DNA of 44,669 nt. Source: Phycisphaera mikurensis NBRC 102666 (GTDB lineage: Bacteria; Planctomycetota; Phycisphaerae; Phycisphaerales; SM1A02). Within the stretch, counting starts at the first letter, position 1; each line of letters starts with the position of its first letter. Positions 9,557 to 16,802 of the stretch are shown piece by piece. A model generated the notes under the pieces. The model saw only the letters and a list, made by a program, of their open reading frames with translations. It was not told where the DNA came from and ran no database searches. The stretch covers positions 1 through 44,669 of the forward strand of contig CAMDUB010000016.1 in NCBI GenBank assembly GCA_945878575.1, given 5' to 3'. The translations under genes were made by a program, and so were the position numbers.

Positions 9557-9610
9557 CTCACGCGCTCACCTCGACCCTCACTCAGTAGCGGGTCGGCTGA
9601 CACCATCACA

Positions 9611-10909
9611 GTGCAAGCGGAACGAAACAACATCCGAGCCGGCATCCTGACGCTGACCTGCGTGGGGCTCTTCACCGCGGCAATTTATGGTTGGCTGGCG
9701 TGGTCGCATTCAACACAGGTGCGCTACGTCGTTCGATTTAGCGCCGATCAAGGTGTCTACGGGCTCAGTAAAGGCACTCCGGTCTGGATCGGCGGAATGG
9801 AGAAGGGGAGCATTGAGTCGATTACTCCCCGTTTCAGCAATGAAACGCTGACTGGCTATGAAATCGTGCTCTTGGTTGAAGCCGGTATTCCGATTACCTC
9901 CAACGTGCGCTGCGAAGCATCCGAAGCAGGTATCAATGGCGAAGCAATACTGGAACTTCGCGGCCTCGGTAGCCAGCAGAAGACCCGGAGTGGACAGTCC
10001 GGTGCCAATGCACAACCATTGCTGGCCGCCGGTTCGGAAATCACTGGGACGGCACCGCCGCGGTACCGAGGGTTCTTCGGTGCCCCGATGTCTCAATCCG
10101 TCCGTGAATTGCTCGCCGTATGGAGCCCGGAGCACCCCACCGCTGACTCCCTCAGCAATCGCCTGCAGGCGATCACTGAAGACGTGCCCACGCGCGTGAA
10201 GAAATCCCAAACCGAAATCGCTGCGCTCTCGGATCGAGCCGCCCCCGATTTCACGCGCTGGAAGGCTGACTACGCCACCGCGCGCGATCAAGCAACCGCC
10301 GCGTTCGAGAAACTCGGATCCACGCAATCCAACGCTCCGGTCACACCTCCCGAGGGTGAAGCCAAAGAGCAAGTCCTGTCGCTCGTTCGTACTGCCCGCG
10401 CCGAAGCCGACACTCTTCCACGTATCGATAGTCATCGGCTGACGAACTTTGCAGAGACGCTCGACCGCGCCGTGAAATCCATCAAGGAGCTCGGTGAGCA
10501 GACGGGTTCACTGCGCAGCAGCATGACCTCGGCGGATCATTCATTCGGTCGAGGTTCCGCCGATTTCTCAATTGCGTCCCAGGAACTTGATGCCGCAGCG
10601 AAAGAAGTCGTGTGGCAACCGTGGCTCCTCCTTGGCGGCGGCGCTGAAGACGTCGGATCAGAACGGATCGACATCGCGAATCGCGAGATCGTCCGCCAGT
10701 ACACCGCCGCCGCAGTGGAACACCAGTTCGCCATGAAGGGCATTGAAGACGCGCTCCGCCGCGATGGCGAACTACTCAATACGGTTCCCGGCCTCGCTGA
10801 ACTCCTCCGCACGCGGCTCGACTCCGCCACTGCAATCTTTGAAGCAGAGACCAAGCGGATGGAGGATCTGATCATCGGTCCGCCGAGCAACAAGAAGCCC
10901 AGCAAGTAA
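9611..10909 (+). CDS. MlaD/MCE-family lipid transport protein 2
   Basis: Second MCE protein, 432 residues, GTG start at 9611. One transmembrane helix lies at about residues 10-30 (ILTLTCVGLFTAAIYGWLAW), then the MCE domain (about 35-120, RFSADQGVYGLSKGTPVWIGGMEKG), then a long helical part rich in Asp, Glu, Arg and Ala to about residue 425. Architecture matches the upstream gene but the sequence is diverged, so the two may form a hetero-oligomer or stacked rings. A hairpin at 10910-10941 ends the unit immediately after the stop codon. Confidence 0.86.
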   Translation: MQAERNNIRAGILTLTCVGLFTAAIYGWLAWSHSTQVRYVVRFSADQGVYGLSKGTPVWIGGMEKGSIESITPRFSNETLTGYEIVLLVEAGIPITSNVRCEASEAGINGEAILELRGLGSQQKTRSGQSGANAQPLLAAGSEITGTAPPRYRGFFGAPMSQSVRELLAVWSPEHPTADSLSNRLQAITEDVPTRVKKSQTEIAALSDRAAPDFTRWKADYATARDQATAAFEKLGSTQSNAPVTPPEGEAKEQVLSLVRTARAEADTLPRIDSHRLTNFAETLDRAVKSIKELGEQTGSLRSSMTSADHSFGRGSADFSIASQELDAAAKEVVWQPWLLLGGGAEDVGSERIDIANREIVRQYTAAAVEHQFAMKGIEDALRRDGELLNTVPGLAELLRTRLDSATAIFEAETKRMEDLIIGPPSNKKPSK

Positions 10910-10941
10910 CGCGGGACGCCCCCTTGAAGGGACGTCCCGCG
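10910..10941. terminator. Hairpin between mlaD-like gene 2 and convergent murA
   Basis: Perfect 9-bp stem (10910-10918 with 10933-10941) starting directly after the stop of the upstream gene; the loop contains a further short CCC/GGG pairing. No U-tract. It lies between two convergent genes and probably serves as a transcript end. Confidence 0.6.
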
Positions 10942-10965
10942 AGAAAAGGGCAGTATTCGGAGGTA

Positions 10966-11007
10966 ACTCAGTTACCTTCAGGCTTCACTCAGTTACCTTC
11001 GGCCTTC
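10966..11007 (-). repeat. 21-bp tandem duplication over the murA stop codon
   Basis: Two adjacent 21-base units (10966-10986 and 10987-11007) match at 19 of 21 positions. The murA stop codon lies in the unit at 10987-11007 and an identical in-frame stop occurs one unit further downstream. The downstream unit also forms part of a 7-bp inverted repeat (10961-10967 with 10971-10977). Confidence 0.75.
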
Positions 11008-12386
11008 GCCAACGGCTCCTGCGCCGCACGCGATGTCAGACCGGCACCACGGATCGATGGCAGCATCGCCGGCACCGCATCCTCTGCAGGCTCGGCCTTG
11101 GTCTCCTTGCAACGCTCAATATCCGCGCCCAACGAAGCCAGCACGCGCTCCATCCCCGAGTATCCACGATCGAGGTGGTAGACGCGGCTGATCGTGGTCT
11201 CACCCTCAGCGGCGAGTGCCGCCAAGACCAAGCAAGCGCTCGCACGCAAATCACTGGCCATCACTGGCGCGCCGTGCAGGTGACGCACGCCAGAGATCAC
11301 CGCAGTCGATCCCTGGCGATACACCTGTGCGCCCATACGTGAGAGTTCAGCAACATGCAAGAATCGCTCGGTGTAGATCTTCTCAGTGATGATCGAGTTA
11401 CCGTCGGCGATGGAAAGCAAAGCCATGAACTGCGCCTGCAAATCAGTCGGGAATCCAGGGTGCGGCTGCGTAGTAATGATGGTCGGACGCAAGACGCGAT
11501 TGGATGAAATGCGCACACTGCAACGAGCATCCTCATCATTCGGATTCACCTTCGTCACATGAACGCCCACCTCCTCAAGGTGGTTCACCGCAGCAAGCAA
11601 ACTGTCATACGGGAAGTCATCAATCGTGACATCACCGTTGGTCATGGCTGCAGCAATGGCGTAAGTACCAGCCACAATGCGGTCGGGCATCACGCGATGT
11701 TCACAACCACCAAGCGCCTCAACACCATCAATGATGATGCGGGGCGAACCAGCGCCGCGAATCTTGGCACCCATGCGATTGAGCATGTTGGCCAAATCCA
11801 CAATCTCTGGCTCGCATGCAGCACTTTCGATCACCGTGCGACCTTCGGCAAGCGTCGCCGCACTCATCACGTTGGCGGTGCCCAACACCGTTGGCCCGTT
11901 CGGTCCACCAAGGAAGATGGTTGCACCCTTGAGACGGTCACAGGTAGCAATGATGTTGCCGCCGTCCATCTCAATCTTGGCGCCGAGCTTGGCAAGACCC
12001 TTCAGATGCAAATCGATTGGTCGCGTTCCGAATGCGCATCCGCCCGGCATACTGATCACCGCACGTCCGCGTCGCGCCAGCATCGGCCCAAGGACGCAGA
12101 TGGAAGCGCGCATCGTCTTCACGATCTCATAGGGAGTCTCAACGCACGACTCATCGCTGGTGTGCAGCGTGATGGTGTCATCATCACCGAAGTGAATGGC
12201 GACACCCAGTCGCTCCAGGAGTGACCCCAGGTTTTTGATGTCAGCCAACGGGCCGACGTTGGTCAATTTGACCCGTCCCGTGGTGAGGAGCGATGCAGCC
12301 ATCAGCGGCAGAGCCGCGTTTTTGGCGCCTTCGACGGAGATGCGACCGTTTAATCTGCGGCCGCCTTGAATGCGGAAGTAATCCAT
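10989..12386 (-). CDS. murA: UDP-N-acetylglucosamine 1-carboxyvinyltransferase
   Basis: First committed step of peptidoglycan synthesis: transfers enolpyruvate from PEP to UDP-GlcNAc. The N-terminus MDYFRIQGG then RISVEGAKNAALPLMAASLL and the catalytic-loop motif MPGGCAFGTRPIDLHLKGL, with the fosfomycin-target Cys, are present. The start is ATG 12386; the frame stays open to a TTG at 12425 but homologues begin at the Met-Asp-Tyr. The protein has 465 residues, about 45 longer than usual because of a C-terminal Ala/Glu/Pro-rich tail whose end lies in a tandem duplication. Promoter-like elements with an overlapping dyad lie just upstream (12399-12425). Confidence 0.96.
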   Translation of the reverse strand: MDYFRIQGGRRLNGRISVEGAKNAALPLMAASLLTTGRVKLTNVGPLADIKNLGSLLERLGVAIHFGDDDTITLHTSDESCVETPYEIVKTMRASICVLGPMLARRGRAVISMPGGCAFGTRPIDLHLKGLAKLGAKIEMDGGNIIATCDRLKGATIFLGGPNGPTVLGTANVMSAATLAEGRTVIESAACEPEIVDLANMLNRMGAKIRGAGSPRIIIDGVEALGGCEHRVMPDRIVAGTYAIAAAMTNGDVTIDDFPYDSLLAAVNHLEEVGVHVTKVNPNDEDARCSVRISSNRVLRPTIITTQPHPGFPTDLQAQFMALLSIADGNSIITEKIYTERFLHVAELSRMGAQVYRQGSTAVISGVRHLHGAPVMASDLRASACLVLAALAAEGETTISRVYHLDRGYSGMERVLASLGADIERCKETKAEPAEDAVPAMLPSIRGAGLTSRAAQEPLAKAEGN

Positions 12387-12398
12387 GGGAAATGCCCC

Positions 12399-12425
12399 TA
12401 AATAACACCGATCGGTGCAAGTCAA
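12399..12425 (-). promoter_or_regulatory. Candidate murA promoter with a 12-bp palindrome in the spacer
   Basis: Read on the minus strand: TTGACT (12425-12420), 15 bases, TATTTA (12404-12399), then 12 bases to ATG 12386. The spacer contains the perfect 12-bp palindrome CACCGATCGGTG (12406-12417), which could be an operator. The 15-base spacer is shorter than optimal. Confidence 0.45.
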
Positions 12426-12493
12426 TCCGTGACTCGCTTCTCTAAGACCAATCGGCGTTCCGCGTGGTCGACCCTCAATGATCGACGAGCCAA

Positions 12494-12499
12494 TAAGAT
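12494..12499 (+). promoter_or_regulatory. Candidate -10 element of the ferredoxin-NADP reductase gene
   Basis: TAAGAT is 9 bases before ATG 12509, with no purine-rich ribosome binding site between them; possible leaderless transcript. No convincing -35 hexamer. Confidence 0.3.
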
Positions 12500-12508
12500 A
12501 TCCAACTT

Positions 12509-13549
12509 ATGAGCACCGTGTCTGCCGCCAACGCCGGAACTGAAACCCCCCGCCTGCCCGGAGAGCCCATCCTGCCCGAGGCACGGATGCACATCGTTCT
12601 CCCTACCAGTCCAGTGGACGGGAAGGTGGTGCATTCGAAACTCTGCACCAAGTCAAAGTCCGCGTCGTTCGTTCGACACGTCTGCGTGGACGTCTCCGGC
12701 ACACCGCTTGAAGGGTCGTGGCTCGCTGGTCAGTCGTTCGGCGTGGTTCCACCCGGAACCGATGGCAACGGCAAGCCCCACAAAGTCCGCCTGTACTCCA
12801 TCGCCAGCCCCAGTTACGGAGAGGACGGATTCGGCAAGGTCCTCTCAACCACCTGCAAGCGCTTGCTTTCCGAACGCGAGCCGCAGACTGCCAAGGACGA
12901 CCCCACCGATCATCGCCTCTTCACCGGGATGTGCTCCAACTACGTTTGCGACCTGCGTGAGGGCGACGCCATTCCAGTGGCCGGCCCGGCAGGCAAGCGA
13001 TTCATCCTGCCCACCGACCGCAACGCCCACGACTACTTGTTGCTCGCCACCGGCACCGGCATCGCTCCTTTCCGCGGGTTCATTCATGAGCTGTTCGTTG
13101 GCCCGCCGGAGGGAAGCCCGCTGCACGCCGCGTGGCGGCCATGCACCTCCACCGTGCACCTGGTGATGGGAACGCCGTACACCAGCGACCTGATTTACGA
13201 CGACTTCTTCCGCCAAGTGGCCAAGCAACACCCCAATTTCACTTACCACACGGTGATTAGCCGAGAAGTCCGCCTCGACGGCGGCAAGGGTGAGTACATC
13301 CACCACTACATGGATCGCACCCTGCCCCAATTCGACCAGTTGCTGCGCAGCGAACGAACCCTTGCCTACATCTGCGGCCTCGCGGGCATGCAGGTGGGGG
13401 TGTTCCAGACGCTCGCGCAGCGCGGGCTGGACAGCGGTTACTTGGACATCCACGCCGACCTCGCGGGCATTCCGCCCGCGGACTGGACTGCCGAGCAGGT
13501 AAAGCGACGCGTTCATGCCACCCGGCGCTGCATGCTTGAGGTGTACTGA
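12509..13549 (+). CDS. Plant-type ferredoxin-NADP(+) reductase
   Basis: FAD enzyme of 346 residues that passes electrons between ferredoxin and NADP(H). The FAD-binding signature RLYSIASPSYGEDG is near residue 95, the second flavin block GMCSNYVCDL near 145, the NADP-binding Gly-rich loop ATGTGIAPFRGFIHEL near 185, and YICGLAGMQVGV near 295. The chain ends in a C-terminal Tyr (LEVY), the residue that stacks on the flavin in plant-type enzymes. The presence of the PetH/FNR type without photosynthesis genes suggests a role in supplying or withdrawing reduced ferredoxin, possibly for radical-SAM or Fe-S enzymes such as MiaB. It is divergent from murA. Confidence 0.9.
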   Translation: MSTVSAANAGTETPRLPGEPILPEARMHIVLPTSPVDGKVVHSKLCTKSKSASFVRHVCVDVSGTPLEGSWLAGQSFGVVPPGTDGNGKPHKVRLYSIASPSYGEDGFGKVLSTTCKRLLSEREPQTAKDDPTDHRLFTGMCSNYVCDLREGDAIPVAGPAGKRFILPTDRNAHDYLLLATGTGIAPFRGFIHELFVGPPEGSPLHAAWRPCTSTVHLVMGTPYTSDLIYDDFFRQVAKQHPNFTYHTVISREVRLDGGKGEYIHHYMDRTLPQFDQLLRSERTLAYICGLAGMQVGVFQTLAQRGLDSGYLDIHADLAGIPPADWTAEQVKRRVHATRRCMLEVY

Positions 13550-13677
13550 GCGCGTTCCCGGACGCATCCCGCTCCTGAAAGTCGGTTCTGGCAGTGCCGG
13601 AGTCCGGGATTTCCGCGTCAATACGGAAGACTTCGGGCCCTTTGGACTTCCAATAGAGACATCAAAGGAGACGGTGC

Positions 13678-13683
13678 TAGGAT
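13678..13683 (+). promoter_or_regulatory. Candidate -10 element of the TPR gene
   Basis: TAGGAT ends 6 bases before ATG 13690, the distance expected if transcription starts at the start codon. An AAAGGAG further upstream (about 13664-13670) is too distant from the ATG to be the ribosome binding site. Confidence 0.3.
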
Positions 13684-13689
13684 TTCCCT

Positions 13690-15108
13690 ATGGCCATGGG
13701 AGACTCTCAAGGCGAGTGGCGGGATGGCGACGAACTGGCCGAAGAGGCCCGGCGCCACTATGAAGACGGCCGTCTCGTTGAGGCGGAGGCTGCGCTTCGT
13801 CAGGCACTCGCGCGCAATCCGGATCGCCCGGAATGGCACTTCCACCTCGGTCGCCTGCTCGAACAAACCGATCGCTCCAAAGAGGCCCGCGCTTCATACC
13901 TGCGATGCCATGAACTCGATCCCGATGCGCCCGAGCCATTGCTTGCCGCCGCATCGGTTGATGAGATTGAAGGTGACACCGCATCCGCGCTGCGTTACGT
14001 CGAGCGTGCCGTTTCGCTCGACCGCGAATCCGATGAGTCGCACGCGCGACGCATTCGACTGCTTTCCACCGTTGGTCGCCACGACGATGCGCGCGATGCC
14101 TTCTATGAAGCGCAAGAATTCGTTGAGAGTCCTGCCTTCTCCATGATCGCCATGGCGTCCGGGCTTGAAGAACAAGGTGATATGCCTCGAGCAGCTTGGT
14201 GTTACCGCGAAGCGTTGCGCCATGACCCAGAGATGGCGGAAGTGCGCACCATGTACGCGCGCTGCCTTGCCAATCAAGGCGACCACTCCAAGGCGCTCCA
14301 GAATTACATGCATGTACTGCGCGAGCAGCCTGGCTACATCGAGGCGCTGCTTGGTTGTGCCGAGACGCTCGCCCATCTCGGCCGCGAATCCGATGCCGCA
14401 GAAAAGTTGCGCCGCATAGTGGAGATCGAACCAGCGAATGTGCAAGCACACCACATGCTGGGCGCCCTTGACCTGCGCGCCGCGCGCTTTGACAGAGCGG
14501 CCATCGAATTTGAATTGGTACTGAAGTTGGAGCCAGAACGAAATCTGGTGCGCCTTGACCTTGCTGACGCACAGTTTCGGCGCGGTCGAATTCGCGAAGC
14601 ACGCGAGACCATGCGCGCGCTCCTTACCGAAGGTCTACCCGAGACACCGCAGTCGGATGATCGATTTGCGTCGCGCCCGGAGCATGAACGCGTGCGTACC
14701 CTGCGCGCGCACAGCGCTGTATTTGCGCGGGCTGGCGCCTTGCTCGCCTTGTTGCGCGAGTGGGATTCGGCCGCCAAGATCATTCCCGAGTTTGTAAAGC
14801 TGCACACGGCAGAACCAGACGCGTGGCGCGCACTGGCACGAGCGCGCTTTGAATCAAACGATATCACTGGCGGTCGCGAGGCCAGTCTGCACGTACTGAA
14901 GCTTGACCCCAAGTGCGCCCTCAGCCATCACAATTTGGCACTGGCTGCACTGCGAACCGGCGACCTGAGCGGCGCCAGCAGCTGGGTGCGTCGCGGCTTG
15001 ACGTTGGCACGCACTGATGAAGGACTGCGCAGGCTGCGCTCGCGGGTACTCCTCACGCGCGTCCGCAGCCTTGCCAAACAGTGCACGCGGATCTTCCGGC
15101 GCAGTTAG
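13690..15108 (+). CDS. Tetratricopeptide-repeat protein
   Basis: Soluble helical-repeat protein of 472 residues with no signal peptide or membrane segment. TPR-like 34-residue units with the A-8/G-8/A-20/A-27/P-32 pattern run through most of the chain, for example EARRHYEDGRLVEAEAALRQ (about 18-37), RPEWHFHLGRLLEQTDRSKE (about 44-63), AEVRTMYARCLANQGDHSKA (about 180-200) and CALSHHNLALAALRTGDL near the end. It probably acts as a scaffold in protein-protein contacts; no partner is indicated by neighbours. A second ATG lies two codons inside. Confidence 0.85.
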   Translation: MAMGDSQGEWRDGDELAEEARRHYEDGRLVEAEAALRQALARNPDRPEWHFHLGRLLEQTDRSKEARASYLRCHELDPDAPEPLLAAASVDEIEGDTASALRYVERAVSLDRESDESHARRIRLLSTVGRHDDARDAFYEAQEFVESPAFSMIAMASGLEEQGDMPRAAWCYREALRHDPEMAEVRTMYARCLANQGDHSKALQNYMHVLREQPGYIEALLGCAETLAHLGRESDAAEKLRRIVEIEPANVQAHHMLGALDLRAARFDRAAIEFELVLKLEPERNLVRLDLADAQFRRGRIREARETMRALLTEGLPETPQSDDRFASRPEHERVRTLRAHSAVFARAGALLALLREWDSAAKIIPEFVKLHTAEPDAWRALARARFESNDITGGREASLHVLKLDPKCALSHHNLALAALRTGDLSGASSWVRRGLTLARTDEGLRRLRSRVLLTRVRSLAKQCTRIFRRS

Positions 15109-15146
15109 CACACAAGCGCAGAACGCCACCACCGAAAACGACCGAC

Positions 15147-15170
15147 GGGCGCCACCTTGCAGTGGCGCCC
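15147..15170. terminator. Hairpin between the TPR gene and convergent rpsR
   Basis: A 9-bp perfect stem (15147-15155 with 15162-15170). On the minus strand a GTTTTC run follows about seven bases later, favouring use by rpsR; on the plus strand ATTGTTT follows. Confidence 0.6.
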
Positions 15171-15207
15171 ATCGTGATTGTTTCAGCAGTGTGCTGCGTG
15201 CTTTCGA

Positions 15208-15609
15208 TTAGGAAAGCAGGCTGGCGTACGGGATCAGTGCCATGAAGCGCGCGCGCTTGATGGCCTGAGCGACGCGTGACTGGTCGCGCGCGGAGAGGCC
15301 GGCTCGCTTGCGCGAGATGATCTTGCCGTTGGAAGTGAGCACACGACGCAGGTCGTCAATATTCTTGTAGTCGATGGTGAGCTTCTGCTTGGCAGAACGC
15401 TCGCCGGGAGCCACGGCGACGGCGCCGAAGGCTGGTGGTTGGTTCTCGCGGTCGCGGGAGCCGTATGAAGAGCCGCCATCGCGATCGCCACGGTCGCCGC
15501 GATCACCACGGTCGCCACGGTCGCCACGGTCGCCACGATCGCGATCGCGCGAGCCAGAACCGTAAGAGGCGGAAGAACCGTAACCGTTACCTGAAGATTC
15601 GTTTGACAT
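15208..15609 (-). CDS. rpsR: 30S ribosomal protein S18 with Arg-Gly-Asp-rich N-terminal extension
   Basis: S18 core occupies about residues 70-133: DYKNIDDLRRVLTSNGKIIS, then RKRAGLSARDQSRVAQAIKR and ARFMALIPYAS, the conserved rRNA-binding end. The start is ATG 15609, giving 133 residues; S18 is usually 75-90. The extra N-terminal part is Ser/Gly/Tyr-rich then a run of Arg-Gly-Asp/Arg-Asp repeats encoded by 9-base tandem units at 15482-15544. The frame is open upstream for another 68 codons, but that part has no S18 similarity. Unlike many bacteria, rpsF and ssb are not adjacent. The extension is likely disordered and positively and negatively charged. Confidence 0.93.
   Translation of the reverse strand: MSNESSGNGYGSSASYGSGSRDRDRGDRGDRGDRGDRGDRGDRDGGSSYGSRDRENQPPAFGAVAVAPGERSAKQKLTIDYKNIDDLRRVLTSNGKIISRKRAGLSARDQSRVAQAIKRARFMALIPYASLLS
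15482..15544 (-). repeat. 9-bp tandem repeat encoding the S18 RGD-rich segment
   Basis: Seven consecutive 9-base units, consensus CGGTCGCCA on the plus strand, with three identical copies in a row (15509-15535) and one- or two-base variants on either side. The in-frame period keeps the reading frame and makes copy number changes likely. Confidence 0.85.
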
Positions 15610-15835
15610 AGATGCTCGTTCCGACTGGGTGAAGTGTCCTGACAGCACGCGCTGCCAGCTCGCCTTGGCTTCTCGGAGTAGGAGCCCCCGGAATGAACCG
15701 GGAGCGGCGAGAGTCGCGCAGTGTAGCCCAAACGCCGCACTTTCCTTCACTGCGGGGGCATTTCGAAGGGCTTGGATCGGCAATTCCTGCGGAAATACTC
15801 GCGCGGAGGGCACAAAAGTAACGTCCCACCGAGGT

Positions 15836-15841
15836 TACACT
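15836..15841 (+). promoter_or_regulatory. Candidate -10 element of the GGDEF-like gene
   Basis: TACACT lies seven bases before the GTG at 15849, so transcription would begin at or next to the start codon. There is no Shine-Dalgarno sequence in the intervening CGTTTTC. Confidence 0.35.
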
Positions 15842-15848
15842 CGTTTTC

Positions 15849-16799
15849 GTGTCCGAGCACTCGCACGCCGAACGACTGTCGCGTCGGATCGAACTGAGCG
15901 CGGAGGAACTCTCGCTCCTGCTCGGTCCTGACCGATTTGCGCCCACACCCGCCCACGAAGCGACGGTGTTGGATGTTGCAACCGATGAACGTGCCAGCTT
16001 CGCTGCACCGGTCGTCACGGAATCAGTAGCGGCCGATGCCGTTGCACTTCCGACCGGCACGCCGCGCTGCATCGGCGACACTGACTTGGTGCAGGCATTA
16101 CTTTCCGGCGCACCCAACTTTGAACAACTCGCACTGCGCGCTATTCGCGAACGTACCGGCGAGGAACTCGCGCGCATCATCACTGGTAGCGCTGCAGATG
16201 CAATGGTGGCGACTGGCACCGCAACCATGATCAGCGAAGGTCGCGCATTTGTTGCGCCGCTCGCTCCGGATGCGCGCGCTGCGTGGGCGCTCTGGCTGAA
16301 TCGATGGCTGGAACTGGCTGCCCTGGTTGGATCACATGCGCCGCGTGGTCTGTGGGATGACCCCACCGGATTTCCATCGTGGCCCCGCTTGCGCCAGCAG
16401 GTCGCGCACCGCATTGCTGCTGCGCGCTTACGCCGCGAGTCGCTCACTGTTTCACTGTTGCGTATTGAGGACGTGGAACTGTGGAATCGCCGTTCGCAAA
16501 TACTCCTTGACACTCCCTTCATGGCCCGGATCGCCACCGCGCTTGATGCGGCGGTGGTTCCCGGAGACGAACTCGCCCGACTTGATGAGGGCGGATTCGT
16601 GCTTGTTTCTCTGCGTGAATCAGCAACGCAAGAACTTGCCGCCGCACTCCGCGCCGAAATTGCGCGCCTTCCCGGTGACGGGCCACGGTCCCTCGTCGTT
16701 CACGTGGGAGTGGCCGCCGCGCCCTGGGATGCAACCGATCCTGATTCGCTCCTTGAGCTTGCCGCCCGACGCGCCGCAGCAAGTTCCAATCAGGTCTGA
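15849..16799 (+). CDS. Protein with a degenerate GGDEF-like C-terminal domain
   Basis: Protein of 316 residues, GTG start. The N-terminal half (about 1-190) is not recognised; it has no transmembrane helix. About residues 195-312 follow the fold order of a diguanylate-cyclase domain: SLTVSLLRIEDVELWN (in place of the D-FK-xND strand), a helix, then ELARLDEGGFVLVSL where GGDEF would stand, a helix, and VVHVGVAAAP with DSLLELAARRAA near the end. At the signature the residues are Asp-Glu-Gly-Gly-Phe instead of Gly-Gly-Asp-Glu-Phe, so catalysis is unlikely; the domain may bind nucleotide or only support contacts. The next gene starts three bases later, implying co-transcription. Confidence 0.65.
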   Translation: MSEHSHAERLSRRIELSAEELSLLLGPDRFAPTPAHEATVLDVATDERASFAAPVVTESVAADAVALPTGTPRCIGDTDLVQALLSGAPNFEQLALRAIRERTGEELARIITGSAADAMVATGTATMISEGRAFVAPLAPDARAAWALWLNRWLELAALVGSHAPRGLWDDPTGFPSWPRLRQQVAHRIAAARLRRESLTVSLLRIEDVELWNRRSQILLDTPFMARIATALDAAVVPGDELARLDEGGFVLVSLRESATQELAAALRAEIARLPGDGPRSLVVHVGVAAAPWDATDPDSLLELAARRAAASSNQV

Positions 16800-16802
16800 C
16801 CC

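Noticed and set aside
9710-10435. Minus-strand open frame (241 codons) opposite the second MCE gene
   Set aside because: Shadow of the MCE coding frame; no start signal and no motif.
15610-15813. In-frame upstream extension of rpsR (68 codons)
   Set aside because: It has no S18 similarity, and the ATG at 15609 starts the Ser/Gly-rich segment.
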